A DNA stretch of 40,362 bases from Anaerolineae bacterium. GTDB taxonomy: Bacteria > Chloroflexota > Anaerolineae > JAAYZQ01. The stretch covers positions 1 through 40,362 of the forward strand of contig JAFGIA010000117.1 of NCBI GenBank assembly GCA_016929795.1. Reading direction: 5' to 3'. Within the stretch, counting starts at the first letter, position 1; every line of letters starts with the position of its first letter. Of this stretch, positions 1 to 7,911 are shown in pieces. Below the pieces are notes generated by a model that saw only the letters and a program-made list of their open reading frames with translations, was not told the origin of the DNA and made no database searches. Position numbers and translations under genes: made by a program.

Positions 1-331
1 CAAGTGCCAGCTAGAGCACAGATCGCTTGAAATTGCATGAAACGACGCCTGATTCTGATGCGCGCACGAAAATGGCCAAAGTCCAGTCATTATACCGTAT
101 TGTCTTCTCCTAGGCAAATCTGCGTTTTCAGTACAGGAGTTGATCCGCAAACTGGTCGACTCCAAGTCAACATAGCCCTTGGTGCTCGTCAGTTCTCCAA
201 CATTTGAGCAACTTGAGAGATCAATGTCGCGTCAACATGGCAACGCAAAGGCCTTTTGCTCATACTCGCAAATGAAAACTACCGCCTTGCCGTGGCCTTT
301 GCTATAGAACTGATAAGCCCTGCATAACCCC
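1..331. other. Gene-free left edge
   Basis: No open frame here has a ribosome binding site or recognisable protein features, and the base composition is visibly more AT-rich than the coding part of the window. I see no tRNA, terminator hairpin or known riboswitch pattern. The stretch is probably the intergenic space upstream of the operon promoter, possibly including the tail of a gene region outside the window. Confidence 0.6.
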
Positions 332-361
332 TAGACAAACGCCCCATCAATGTGATATAAT
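332..361 (+). promoter_or_regulatory. Promoter of the aminopeptidase-ATPase-phosphatase operon
   Basis: A -35 box TAGACA (332-337) is followed after 18 bp by a perfect -10 TATAAT (356-361), preceded by TG at 353-354 (extended -10). Transcription would start near 368, about 60 nt before the ATG at 429. It is the only good promoter seen ahead of the five-gene operon. Confidence 0.65.
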
Positions 362-428
362 CAACTTTGTGACAATACCGGCACATGCCTGCCACCAAGT
401 GGCCCGGCCGTGCCCAGGAGAGAAGTGA

Positions 429-1802
429 ATGCTCAGGGGAACGTCCCCAGATCCATCGCATCACGTGGGCGCCAGGCAGATCGTCGAGCACGCTCTGGAT
501 CTAAAGCCCGGCCAACAGTTGCTGATCCTTCTCGACGAGACCACTGTCGAGCCAGCGACAGCCATCGCCGAGGCTGCCGAGTCACTCGGTATCTCGTCGA
601 CGGCCATCCTGGTGCCCATTGCCATTCAACGCCGCGTCCCGCGTGAAACCGATCTGAGCTTCCCGGCTCAGCGCGCCGCCCGCGAGGCTCGCGCCATCCT
701 CACCTGCGTCAATGCCCGGCCCGACTGCCTCGGCTTTCGCCAGCGTTTGCTCGAAACCCAGTGGACCGCTCATACCAAGATCGGTCACATGCCAGGTGCC
801 ACGCTCGATGCCCTCGCCCTCGCCGACGTCGACATGGCTCAGCTTGTCGCCGACTGCGGTTTTGTCGAGGTCGTTCTCGCCCGTGGCACCACCGTCGAGC
901 TCACCAGTTATGCCGCCGGCGGTACGCCCCATCTCCTCACCGCCGACCTTGGTGGCTGGGAGCGCCTGCCCGTGGCCAGCGATGGTCTGATCGCCGACGG
1001 CGTGTGGGGCAATGTTCCCTCTGGCGAAACCTACATCGCCCCGATCGAGGGCACCGCCGAGGGAAGCTTTGTCGTCAACGGCTCACTCCCGGGCTATGTC
1101 ATGGCACCTGGCGAAGAGATCATCCTCCACTTCAAGTGGGGGCGCCTGGCGCACATCGAGCCGGAGAAGAGCCCGGCCGCTGCCTGGCTGCGCGATACCC
1201 AGATCTCACCTGCCCAGGCTGCCGGCGATCTCAATTGGTCCAACCTGGCCGAGATCGGCGCCGGCCTCAACCCTGCCGCCCAACAGCTCACAGGCAACAT
1301 GCTCGTCGATGAAAAGGCTGCCGGCACCGCCCACGTTGCCCTCGGCAGCAACACCTTTATGGGTGGCGCCGTCAGCGCCACCATCCATTGCGATCTAGTC
1401 ACCCGCGCGCCCACCATCCGCGTCGACGGCAAAATCGTCGTCGACCGCGGCCGCCTCGTCCAGAACGAGGCCGTCTGGCTCGAACATTTCGGACAGGTCT
1501 CACTCGAATCGAGTCCCATGCGCACCGCATCCCGCATCGCCCGTTCTGGCGTGCAGGCCCACCACACGCCCGATAGGCGCTTGCAGCGCGTGCTCCGCTC
1601 CGAGCCAGGGCGCGTTTCCGCCTGCTCTGTCGGCAACGCAGCCACTGCCGGCCTGGCCGACCGTCTCTACCGCCACCTGCCTGACAGCGGGGACGCCGTG
1701 CCCTTGCCCGACCTTGCCAGGCAGGCAGGCATCGACGCAAGCGTGGCACGCCAAGTGCTCCACATCATGTGGGAGTACGATCTTGTCAAGAGCCTGCCCT
1801 GA
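429..1802 (+). CDS. M29-family metallo-aminopeptidase with extra C-terminal domain
   Basis: Predicted cytoplasmic aminopeptidase of the M29 (AmpS/AmpT) family, which removes N-terminal residues from peptides using two metal ions. The 457-residue product has the family's metal-site motifs: E200 in NVPSGE, E275 in AEIGAGLNP, H302 in TAHVALG, and H320 and D322 in IHCD. The ATG at 429 follows AGGAG (416-420) with 8 nt spacing. Usual members end shortly after the IHCD motif (the paralogue at 6646 has 367 residues). This one continues about 105 residues (351-457) into a segment that resembles a small winged-helix domain (PLPDLARQAGIDASVARQVL). It is the first gene of a five-gene operon. Family assignment is firm; the extension's role is unknown. 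Confidence 0.85.
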   Translation: MLRGTSPDPSHHVGARQIVEHALDLKPGQQLLILLDETTVEPATAIAEAAESLGISSTAILVPIAIQRRVPRETDLSFPAQRAAREARAILTCVNARPDCLGFRQRLLETQWTAHTKIGHMPGATLDALALADVDMAQLVADCGFVEVVLARGTTVELTSYAAGGTPHLLTADLGGWERLPVASDGLIADGVWGNVPSGETYIAPIEGTAEGSFVVNGSLPGYVMAPGEEIILHFKWGRLAHIEPEKSPAAAWLRDTQISPAQAAGDLNWSNLAEIGAGLNPAAQQLTGNMLVDEKAAGTAHVALGSNTFMGGAVSATIHCDLVTRAPTIRVDGKIVVDRGRLVQNEAVWLEHFGQVSLESSPMRTASRIARSGVQAHHTPDRRLQRVLRSEPGRVSACSVGNAATAGLADRLYRHLPDSGDAVPLPDLARQAGIDASVARQVLHIMWEYDLVKSLP

Positions 1803-1837
1803 GTGGAAAAGCCTACCTTGAGTGAAACGAAAGGGGC

Positions 1838-3346
1838 ATGATGGGACACAAAGATTGGCCTCCTCTGTTGCGCCTGCTCAGCGATGATCTGGGCTACACC
1901 GCTCGCGCTTCCGGGCGTACCCTCGGCTACGATCTCTACAGTGTGGACCTCTCCACCTGGAAACTGCGCCTGTCCGACGCCACCCCCGTCATCTGGGTCA
2001 AGCGCACCGACCTGGAAGCGACGACACCCCATCACCTCTTTGAGAGCCTGGCCGACGTCCTGCGCGAGCGCAACCTGACCCGCCAGATCGTTATCGTCCT
2101 GCTCGACGGCGACAGCGCCCCTCTCCAAAAACTCGCCACCAGCCCGATCTATAGCCTCGTGATTCTGGGGTGCGACGAACAGGCACGCGTCACCGATTCA
2201 CGCCGCCCCACTGGCGAGTTGCTCGACCTCATCGCCGCCCAGGTCCCTATCTCGAGCCTGGCACCCTACGAGACGCGCGCCCCCGTCACCGGCAGCCGCT
2301 TCTTTGGGCGCGAGTACGAGATCTCGCGCGTCATCGGCAACCCCGATACCAACCACGCCCTCCTCGGCATTCGCCGCATCGGCAAAACCTCCCTCCTGCG
2401 CGAGGTTGAGCGCATCCTCAAAGAAAGCCAGGATCCTGCGCAAGTCATCTATCTCGAATGCAGCGATCTACTCAGCACCGAAGATTACGTCCGGGAGGTT
2501 GTGCGCAAGCTCAACCCCCGCGAGCTGCCGCGGCTGCACATGCAAAAGTACGTCTTTTTCTTCCCCGACTTTCTCGAGCGCATGGCCCGCGCCAACAAGG
2601 CCAAGCTCGTCTTTCTCCTCGACGAGATCGACAACCTCGTCCTTGCCCAGCGCGGCGATTGGGAGCTATTCCGCATGTTGCGCGCCTCGGCCAACAAGGG
2701 CGCTTGCCAATACATCCTCGCCGGTTTTCGCGAGGCGATGCGCGAGCAATACCTGCTCGACTCCCCCTTCTACAACTTTGCGCAAGAGATCCGCCTCAAC
2801 GAATTCACACGCCGCCAGGCGCACGATCTGATCGTCGTCCCTATGGAGAACCTGCGAGTCCGCATCCGCAACAAAGACGACGTGGTCGGCCGCATCTACG
2901 AAGAGACTGCTGGTCAGCCGAATCTGATCCAGTACTATTGCATGATCCTCCTGCGCCGCCTCGACCGCACCGGTGAGCGCGAGATCAGCCCTGAGAGCCT
3001 GATCGATGTCTATTCTGACGAAGGGTTCAAGAGCCACCTCCTGACGTCCTTTATGCAGAACACAGAGAACCGCGAGAAAGCCCTCATCTATGCCGTGCTC
3101 ATGGCCTCCGATGGGCCGCAGGCGCGTGGTTTCTCCCATTCGTTCATCGACGCCGCACTGCGCAAGCGGGGCATCGTCCTGCCTCAGGGCGACATTGACG
3201 AGGCATGCAGCGTCCTCACCCTGGCCGGCATCGTGTACCGTCGCGGCAAAGAGTACTTTTTCGCGTCGCCCGTCTTTACCAAGGTGCTGCAGGGCACTTA
3301 TGACCTCGAATACCTGCTGCGCAAAGCCAAAGAGGAGGGGGTATGA
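1838..3346 (+). CDS. P-loop ATPase (AAA/STAND-like) with C-terminal winged-helix-like region
   Basis: A 502-residue ATPase. Residues 1-150 form an unrecognised alpha/beta-looking domain. FFGRE (155-159) then introduces an ATPase core with Walker A GIRRIGKT (177-184) and Walker B LVFLLDEID (257-265), and an arginine in AGFREA (R298) that could act as a sensor. The last 100 residues look helical, with a winged-helix-like end (FIDAALRKRGI...GIVYRRGKEYFFASP). ATG 1838 follows AAGGGG. The stop overlaps the next start as ATGA (3343-3346), so the two ATPases are translationally coupled and may work as a pair. No nuclease, TIR or protease effector is visible. Specific function unknown; it may act as a signal-transducing NTPase feeding the phosphatase downstream. 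Confidence 0.8.
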   Translation: MMGHKDWPPLLRLLSDDLGYTARASGRTLGYDLYSVDLSTWKLRLSDATPVIWVKRTDLEATTPHHLFESLADVLRERNLTRQIVIVLLDGDSAPLQKLATSPIYSLVILGCDEQARVTDSRRPTGELLDLIAAQVPISSLAPYETRAPVTGSRFFGREYEISRVIGNPDTNHALLGIRRIGKTSLLREVERILKESQDPAQVIYLECSDLLSTEDYVREVVRKLNPRELPRLHMQKYVFFFPDFLERMARANKAKLVFLLDEIDNLVLAQRGDWELFRMLRASANKGACQYILAGFREAMREQYLLDSPFYNFAQEIRLNEFTRRQAHDLIVVPMENLRVRIRNKDDVVGRIYEETAGQPNLIQYYCMILLRRLDRTGEREISPESLIDVYSDEGFKSHLLTSFMQNTENREKALIYAVLMASDGPQARGFSHSFIDAALRKRGIVLPQGDIDEACSVLTLAGIVYRRGKEYFFASPVFTKVLQGTYDLEYLLRKAKEEGV

Positions 3347-5799
3347 ACGTGCCCGATCCCCAGGCAGATGCCGCCAGCGCCGCGTCCGAGGCCCCGACCC
3401 TCGCCAGGTACTACCACGCAGCCCTCGACCAGATCGTCGAGGCGCTGCGCGAGGGCACTTATTGCGCCGTGCTCGGTCCGCGCCTATCGGGCAAAACCCA
3501 CCTCTTGCGCTACGTCGAGCGCACCCTCACCGCCGAGCCCTACAGTGGACGGTCCCTCGGCTGGCCGTGCGTCTATGTCGATCTCCATGCCATCAAGGCA
3601 TTCACCCTGCAAGGATTTTTCGCCGAGCTGACCGATGTCATCCGCCTGCGCCTCGCGGCGCTCACCGGCCGCAGCCTCCCCGGCATCGATCTCGGCGACG
3701 CCGGCAGCGCTACCTTTCGCGCCTTCCTGACCGACGTCGTGTCGTCGCTCGATCGAGACCTCGTCCTGATCGTCGAGCACCTGGAAGCCCTGCCCACCGA
3801 CCTGGTGCAGGCCCTGCTCACCTCGCTGCGCGCCGCCTATATGGACCAGCAGACGCTCGATACGCGCATCCTCGTCATTGTGTCCGGCGCCCTCAGCCTC
3901 GCCAGTCTCACCGTAGGCGAGTCTTCGCCCTTTCGCGGCATCGCGCGCCGCATCCTCATCGGCGATCTGTCGCGCGCCGACAGTGCCGAACTCGTCGCAG
4001 ATCAACTCACCGCCGCCGGCCTGATCGCCTCAAAGCGCGCTCACCGCTCCCTCTTGCGCGCCACCAGCGGCGACCCCTACCTCATCCGCCGCATCTGCGA
4101 ACACTGCATCGAGCAAACGTGCATCGAGCAAGCGCATACCGAGGCGGCGACCACCGGGTCTCCGCCCCGCCTGCGCGCCAGGATGGTGCACCGTGTCGTC
4201 CGCGCCTTCCTACACGACGAGGTGTACCAGTACGCGCCGTTGCAGGAAGCAGTCCGGCTCGTCGAAGAGGACCCCGACCTGCTCCACTGCATCTTGCTCC
4301 TCGTCGCCCACGGCACCGTGGCCCGGTCCGAGCTGCCCCTGCCCCTCTCCCCCGACCTCGACCCCCTCTATCTCACCGGTGTCGTCGAGCAAGTGGGAGA
4401 TGGGAGCTACCGCATCCAGAACCAGATTTACCGCGACTTTTTCACCGCCCACTTGCACGCTGGTCACGTGGGCCACCTGCTCGCCATCACCGGCCGCTGG
4501 GACGCGGCGATTGACTACCTGGAAGCAGCCATCAAAGAGGGGAACGAGCAAGCGCAGATCGATCTCTTGCCCTCCGTCATCAACTCGATGTATGCCGCCG
4601 ACGACATCGGCCAGGCAGCCCGCTTTCTGGCCCGCGGCCTGGCCGCTGGCTTTGGCGTGGTAGAGGCTCGCGTCTGGCATGCCACACCCCACGAAAAGGT
4701 CCTGCGCCTCGTCGCACACATGGGGCCATCTGCCGGCGCCGAGGCCCCGAGTTCCCCTCGGGCGAACCCGAGTACCCCTCGGGCGTGGAGTGCAACCGAG
4801 ATGCCACTCACAGCCGATCGCCTCGAAGCCCGCGCCTGCCGCCAGGGACGTGCCCTCCGTGGCCATGAGGGACCGCGTCACGTGTGGCGCGTCATCCCAC
4901 TCCTCGTCCCCGGCCTGAAGCCGATCGGGGCTGTCACCCTATGCGATGACGTCCCGAGTATCCTCTCGGGCCTTGCCACCCGGTCTGCCGGTCAGCGCGA
5001 GCGCGACCGCCAGCTCCTCGGCTACCTCAACCAGGCGGCACGCGCCTTGCATGCCGTCACCACCCGCCGCCGCGAGCTGACTCTCGCCGGTCGCGTGCAG
5101 ACCAGCCTGCTCCCCGTCCGCCCACCACAGGTGCCCGGCTGGCAGATCGCCGCCTCCCTGCGCCCGGCCCGCGAAGCGTCAGGCGACTTTTTCGACTTTA
5201 TCCCACTCCCTGGCGGGCGCCTGGGCCTCGTCATCGCCGACGTCGCCGACAAGGGCATGGCTGCCGCCCTTTATATGGCTCTCAGCCGTACCCTGATCCG
5301 CACCTACGCTACCGACTATCCCGAGCGCCCCGACCTGACCCTGCGTGCCGCCAACGCCCGCATCCTGGCAGATACCCAGGCCGACCTCTTTGTCACCGTA
5401 TTCTACGGCGTCCTGTCGCCCGACACCGCCACCCTCACCTACTGTAACGCGGGCCATCACCCCCCCTATCTGCTCAACTCGCGCAACGGCGATGCCCCCC
5501 AACCCCTTCCCGGGCATGGCATGGCACTCGGCATCATGCACGACACCCATTGGGAACATACCACCGTCACCTTCCCCCCGGGCGCCGCCCTCGTCCTCTA
5601 CACCGATGGTGTGCTCGACGCGCAAAACTCGACAGAGAGCCGCTTTGGCACCCAACAGATGCTCGACGCCGCCCTGGCTGGCTTACGTGCCGGTCGCAAT
5701 CCCCAAACCGACATCCTCAACCGCCTGCAACAATTCGTCGGCGACGCGCCCCAGTTCGACGACATCACCCTGATGACCGTCGTCCGCGATCCCACGTAG
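3343..5799 (+). CDS. ATPase-GAF-SpoIIE phosphatase fusion protein
   Basis: An 818-residue multidomain signalling protein. The N-terminal P-loop domain has Walker A GPRLSGKT (45-52). Its Walker B position reads VLIVEHLEAL (141-150), so the usual Asp-Glu is Glu-His. A helical region follows (about 370-450), then a GAF-like sensor (about 440-550) interrupted by palindromic repeat sequence. The PP2C-type SpoIIE/RsbU phosphatase domain (about 575-818) has all the acidic metal-site motifs: SGDFFDF (613-619), IADVADKG, NAGHHPP (about 701), YTDGV and FDDIT. Such domains typically dephosphorylate anti-sigma-factor antagonists, but no STAS or anti-sigma gene lies in this window. The start overlaps the upstream stop by 4 nt. 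Phosphatase call firm; input signal and target unknown. Confidence 0.85.
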   Translation: MNVPDPQADAASAASEAPTLARYYHAALDQIVEALREGTYCAVLGPRLSGKTHLLRYVERTLTAEPYSGRSLGWPCVYVDLHAIKAFTLQGFFAELTDVIRLRLAALTGRSLPGIDLGDAGSATFRAFLTDVVSSLDRDLVLIVEHLEALPTDLVQALLTSLRAAYMDQQTLDTRILVIVSGALSLASLTVGESSPFRGIARRILIGDLSRADSAELVADQLTAAGLIASKRAHRSLLRATSGDPYLIRRICEHCIEQTCIEQAHTEAATTGSPPRLRARMVHRVVRAFLHDEVYQYAPLQEAVRLVEEDPDLLHCILLLVAHGTVARSELPLPLSPDLDPLYLTGVVEQVGDGSYRIQNQIYRDFFTAHLHAGHVGHLLAITGRWDAAIDYLEAAIKEGNEQAQIDLLPSVINSMYAADDIGQAARFLARGLAAGFGVVEARVWHATPHEKVLRLVAHMGPSAGAEAPSSPRANPSTPRAWSATEMPLTADRLEARACRQGRALRGHEGPRHVWRVIPLLVPGLKPIGAVTLCDDVPSILSGLATRSAGQRERDRQLLGYLNQAARALHAVTTRRRELTLAGRVQTSLLPVRPPQVPGWQIAASLRPAREASGDFFDFIPLPGGRLGLVIADVADKGMAAALYMALSRTLIRTYATDYPERPDLTLRAANARILADTQADLFVTVFYGVLSPDTATLTYCNAGHHPPYLLNSRNGDAPQPLPGHGMALGIMHDTHWEHTTVTFPPGAALVLYTDGVLDAQNSTESRFGTQQMLDAALAGLRAGRNPQTDILNRLQQFVGDAPQFDDITLMTVVRDPT
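4746..4970 (+). repeat. Three palindromic 17-18-mers inside the GAF/SpoIIE gene
   Basis: CCCGAG-(5-6 nt)-CTCGGG occurs three times: 4746-4762, 4767-4783 and 4953-4970. The first two are nearly identical direct copies (CCCGAGTWCCCCTCGGG) separated by 4 nt. They encode Ser/Pro-rich loops (SSPRANPSTPR and PSILSG) in the GAF-like region and keep the frame open. They may be small palindromic repeat insertions or locally selected hairpins. Confidence 0.7.
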
Positions 5800-5817
5800 C
5801 GATTCGGGGAGGACAAA

Positions 5818-6303
5818 GTGACCCAAGAGCCCAGGCAGCAAAAGTGTTCGATCGTCGTCTTTAGCGGAGACATGGACAAGGTTATGGGCGCCTTGATCAT
5901 TGCCACCACTGCTGCCGCCATGGGCATGGAGACCAGCATCTTCTTTTCCTTCTGGGGACTAACGGCCATCCAGAGGGGCAACCGCACAGGCAAGGGCTTG
6001 TTCGGGCGTATGCTCGGCTTTATGAACCGTGGCGGCATCGACCGCATCGGCCCGTCGCGCTTTAATTTCGGGGGCATAGGGCGATGGATGTTCAAAAAGA
6101 TGATGCGCGACAAAGGTGCCACCTCTCTGCCCGGGCTGCTCCAAACGGCCATCGACCTCGACGTTCACTTGCTCGCCTGCCAGATGAGCATGGATATTAT
6201 GGAGATCAAAAGAGAGGACCTGATCGATGCAGTCGAGGACGTCGTCGGCGCCGCCACCTTTGTCGCCAAAGCCCAGCAGTCCGAAATCCAGCTTTTTATC
6301 TAG
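5818..6303 (+). CDS. DsrE/DsrF-like sulfur-relay family protein
   Basis: A 161-residue protein of the DsrE/DsrF/DrsH-like superfamily (COG2210 type), read from GTG 5818 after a strong GGGGAGGA (5806-5813). N-terminal features fit: a beta strand then SGDMDKVMGALIIATTAA, and the aromatic FFSFWGL. The conserved cysteine lies in LLACQMSMDIM (C121). Family members carry or transfer persulfide sulfur, often together with TusA-like and rhodanese proteins. It starts 18 nt after the phosphatase stop and is followed by a TusA-like gene, so a sulfur-transfer pairing is likely. Link to the ATPases and phosphatase is by operon position only. Unlike DsrE of sulfur oxidisers, no dsrAB or hdr genes are nearby. 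Confidence 0.8.
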   Translation: MTQEPRQQKCSIVVFSGDMDKVMGALIIATTAAAMGMETSIFFSFWGLTAIQRGNRTGKGLFGRMLGFMNRGGIDRIGPSRFNFGGIGRWMFKKMMRDKGATSLPGLLQTAIDLDVHLLACQMSMDIMEIKREDLIDAVEDVVGAATFVAKAQQSEIQLFI

Positions 6304-6343
6304 CTCTGACTTTTCGTCTCGAGGGTGCGATAGGAGGACAACA

Positions 6344-6583
6344 ATGACCGAATTCATCCCTGACCAGACCCTGGATGCCACAGGCCTCAAGTGCCCCATG
6401 CCTGTGGTCAAGACCAGCAAGATCATCAAGGATGTGCCCGTTGGGGGCATCCTAAAAGTCCTTGCCACTGATCTCGGTTCCATGGCCGACATTACGGCTT
6501 GGGCCAAGAGCACCGGCAATGAGCTGTTGAAGGCATCCAGGGATGGCGACGTCTTTTGCTTCTACATCCGCCGCGTCAAATAG
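6344..6583 (+). CDS. tusA: TusA-like sulfur carrier protein
   Basis: A 79-residue TusA/SirA-family protein, from an ATG placed 5 nt after AGGAGGA (6332-6338). The frame is open further upstream, but that part overlaps dsrE and has no ribosome binding site. The signature LDATGLKCPMPVVKTSK (10-26) contains the active cysteine C17 in a CPxP motif, which carries a persulfide. The small size and alpha/beta pattern match the family. TusA proteins hand sulfur to tRNA thiolation, molybdenum cofactor or dissimilatory pathways; which applies here is not shown. It is the last gene of the operon and is followed within 12 nt by a strong hairpin. Confidence 0.85.
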   Translation: MTEFIPDQTLDATGLKCPMPVVKTSKIIKDVPVGGILKVLATDLGSMADITAWAKSTGNELLKASRDGDVFCFYIRRVK

Positions 6584-6594
6584 AACCCCCAATA

Positions 6595-6637
6595 TGATGC
6601 GTGATGCATGAGAGGCTATCTCACGCATCACGCATCA
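6595..6637. terminator. Long hairpin between convergent genes (bidirectional terminator)
   Basis: A 13-bp perfect stem (TGATGCGTGATGC 6595-6607 against 6625-6637), then one mismatch, 5 more pairs (6609-6613 with 6619-6623) and the loop GGCTA. It lies between the tusA-like stop (6583) and the stop of the minus-strand aminopeptidase (6646). There is no clear T-run on either side, so intrinsic termination is inferred from position and stem strength. Confidence 0.7.
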
Positions 6638-6645
6638 CATCTCAC

Positions 6646-7749
6646 TCAGATCTTGAATTCGCCATCCTTCGCGAACAACACCCCATCCACCCACACCTCG
6701 CCGCCCTGGCGCAGGTCGCAGATCATGTCCCAGTGAATGGATGAACGGTTCAGGCTGCCCGTCTCGGGGTAACCGGTGCCGACTGCCATGTGCACAGTGC
6801 CGCCGATCTTTTCGTCGAACAGAATATTCTTGGTAAAGCGCTGCACCCCGCGGTTTGTGCCGAATGCGAACTCGCCCAGGTAGCGCGAGCCCTCGTCCGT
6901 GTCAAGCATGGTCAGCAGATACTCCTCGTTCTTGGCCGCCGTCGCCTTTACCACCTTCCCGTCCTCGAACCACAACCGCACGTCCTCTACCTCGCGCCCG
7001 CCTTCGCACGCCGGGTAGGTAAAGCGCACAGTACCGTTGACACTGTTCTCGATCGGCCCCGTAAAGATCTCGCCGTCGGGAAAGTTCTCGTGCCCATCGC
7101 AGTTCACCCACGATCGCCCCTTGATCGACAGCGTCAGGTCTGTATCGGGTCCAACCAGGCGCACCTGGCCCTTGTCCTGCAGCCAGTCGATCAGCTTCTG
7201 CTGCTCGCGCGATACAGCCTGCCAGGCTGCGATCGGGTCTGGCTCGTGCACCAGCGCCGCGCCATAGACAAAATCCTCAAACTCGCTCAGCGACATCTCG
7301 GCGTCCTGGGCAAAAGCATTCGTCGGAAAGGCGGTGCCGGTCCACTTTAGTTCCTTGTTGGCCGCGCGCTCAAGGAAGCGCTCCGATATCGGCCGCTGCG
7401 CGCGTCCGCGCCGCGCTTGCCTGGCCGGGTCGACGTTCGTCAGCGCCTTGGTGTTCACCTCTGTCCATACACTGATGCTCGCATGGATGTCTTCCACCGC
7501 CTGCCTGAGGACGCCCGGTATATAGTCGAGCTGTTCATCACTCGCAACCTTGAAAAGGATCTCGGCTGTCTCGTCAAACCCCACCCGCAACCAGGGATGT
7601 CCCCCACGTTCAAGCACTCTCTTATAGATCGCCAACAACAGCGGTTTCCCCTCCGGCGTCCCAGACACCTGCACAAACTGCCCGGGTTGCACATCCACCG
7701 AATAGTCCACCAGAATGCGCGCCACAGCTTCCACACGCGGATCTGCCAT
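6646..7749 (-). CDS. M29-family aminopeptidase (AmpT/AmpS type)
   Basis: A 367-residue M29 metallo-aminopeptidase of standard length. The putative metal ligands are all present: E227 in FPDGE, E293 in LGEFAFGTN, H320 in GGTVHMAVG, H339 and D341 in IHWDM. The start chosen is the ATG at 7749, directly downstream of AGGAGGAGGA. A longer frame would run into the promoter at 7785-7813. It is a paralogue of the gene at 429, which has the same motifs plus a C-terminal extension. It is transcribed alone, convergent with the sulfur-carrier operon, from a near-consensus promoter. Likely role: cytoplasmic peptide breakdown. Confidence 0.9.
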   Translation of the reverse strand: MADPRVEAVARILVDYSVDVQPGQFVQVSGTPEGKPLLLAIYKRVLERGGHPWLRVGFDETAEILFKVASDEQLDYIPGVLRQAVEDIHASISVWTEVNTKALTNVDPARQARRGRAQRPISERFLERAANKELKWTGTAFPTNAFAQDAEMSLSEFEDFVYGAALVHEPDPIAAWQAVSREQQKLIDWLQDKGQVRLVGPDTDLTLSIKGRSWVNCDGHENFPDGEIFTGPIENSVNGTVRFTYPACEGGREVEDVRLWFEDGKVVKATAAKNEEYLLTMLDTDEGSRYLGEFAFGTNRGVQRFTKNILFDEKIGGTVHMAVGTGYPETGSLNRSSIHWDMICDLRQGGEVWVDGVLFAKDGEFKI

Positions 7750-7784
7750 CTCTTTCCTCCTCCTAATCAACCTTGATGCACCTG

Positions 7785-7813
7785 ATTGTAACACTGCGCT
7801 GCCCCCAAGTCAA
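7785..7813 (-). promoter_or_regulatory. Promoter of the minus-strand aminopeptidase
   Basis: On the minus strand TTGACT (plus coordinates 7808-7813) is separated by 17 bp from TACAAT (7785-7790), which is preceded by TGt (extended -10). The expected start is near 7778, about 30 nt before the ATG at 7749. It is arranged back to back with the promoter at 7843-7871, which has the same hexamers. Confidence 0.8.
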
Positions 7814-7842
7814 ACCCGCTGCCCTCGCAGCCGCCATTGGGT

Positions 7843-7871
7843 TTGACTTTCCCCCCTTCTTTTGCTACAAT
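7843..7871 (+). promoter_or_regulatory. Promoter of the LysM lipoprotein gene
   Basis: TTGACT (7843-7848), a 17-bp spacer and TACAAT (7866-7871) preceded by TGc. Transcription would start near 7878, which excludes the ATG at 7837 as the start of the lipoprotein and supports the TTG at 7912. Confidence 0.8.
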
Positions 7872-7911
7872 CCCCCCTGCCGCCAGTCGGCTTTTTCGGA
7901 GAGGGAAATCT

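Noticed and set aside
279..491. 70-residue minus-strand frame at the left edge
   Set aside because: It spans the operon promoter and the aminopeptidase start, with no ribosome site and no protein features.
1838..5799. ATPase pair as an anti-phage (STAND-type) defence system
   Set aside because: No nuclease, TIR, protease or pore effector is fused or adjacent, and the phosphatase domain points to signalling. Position next to defence genes is not seen.
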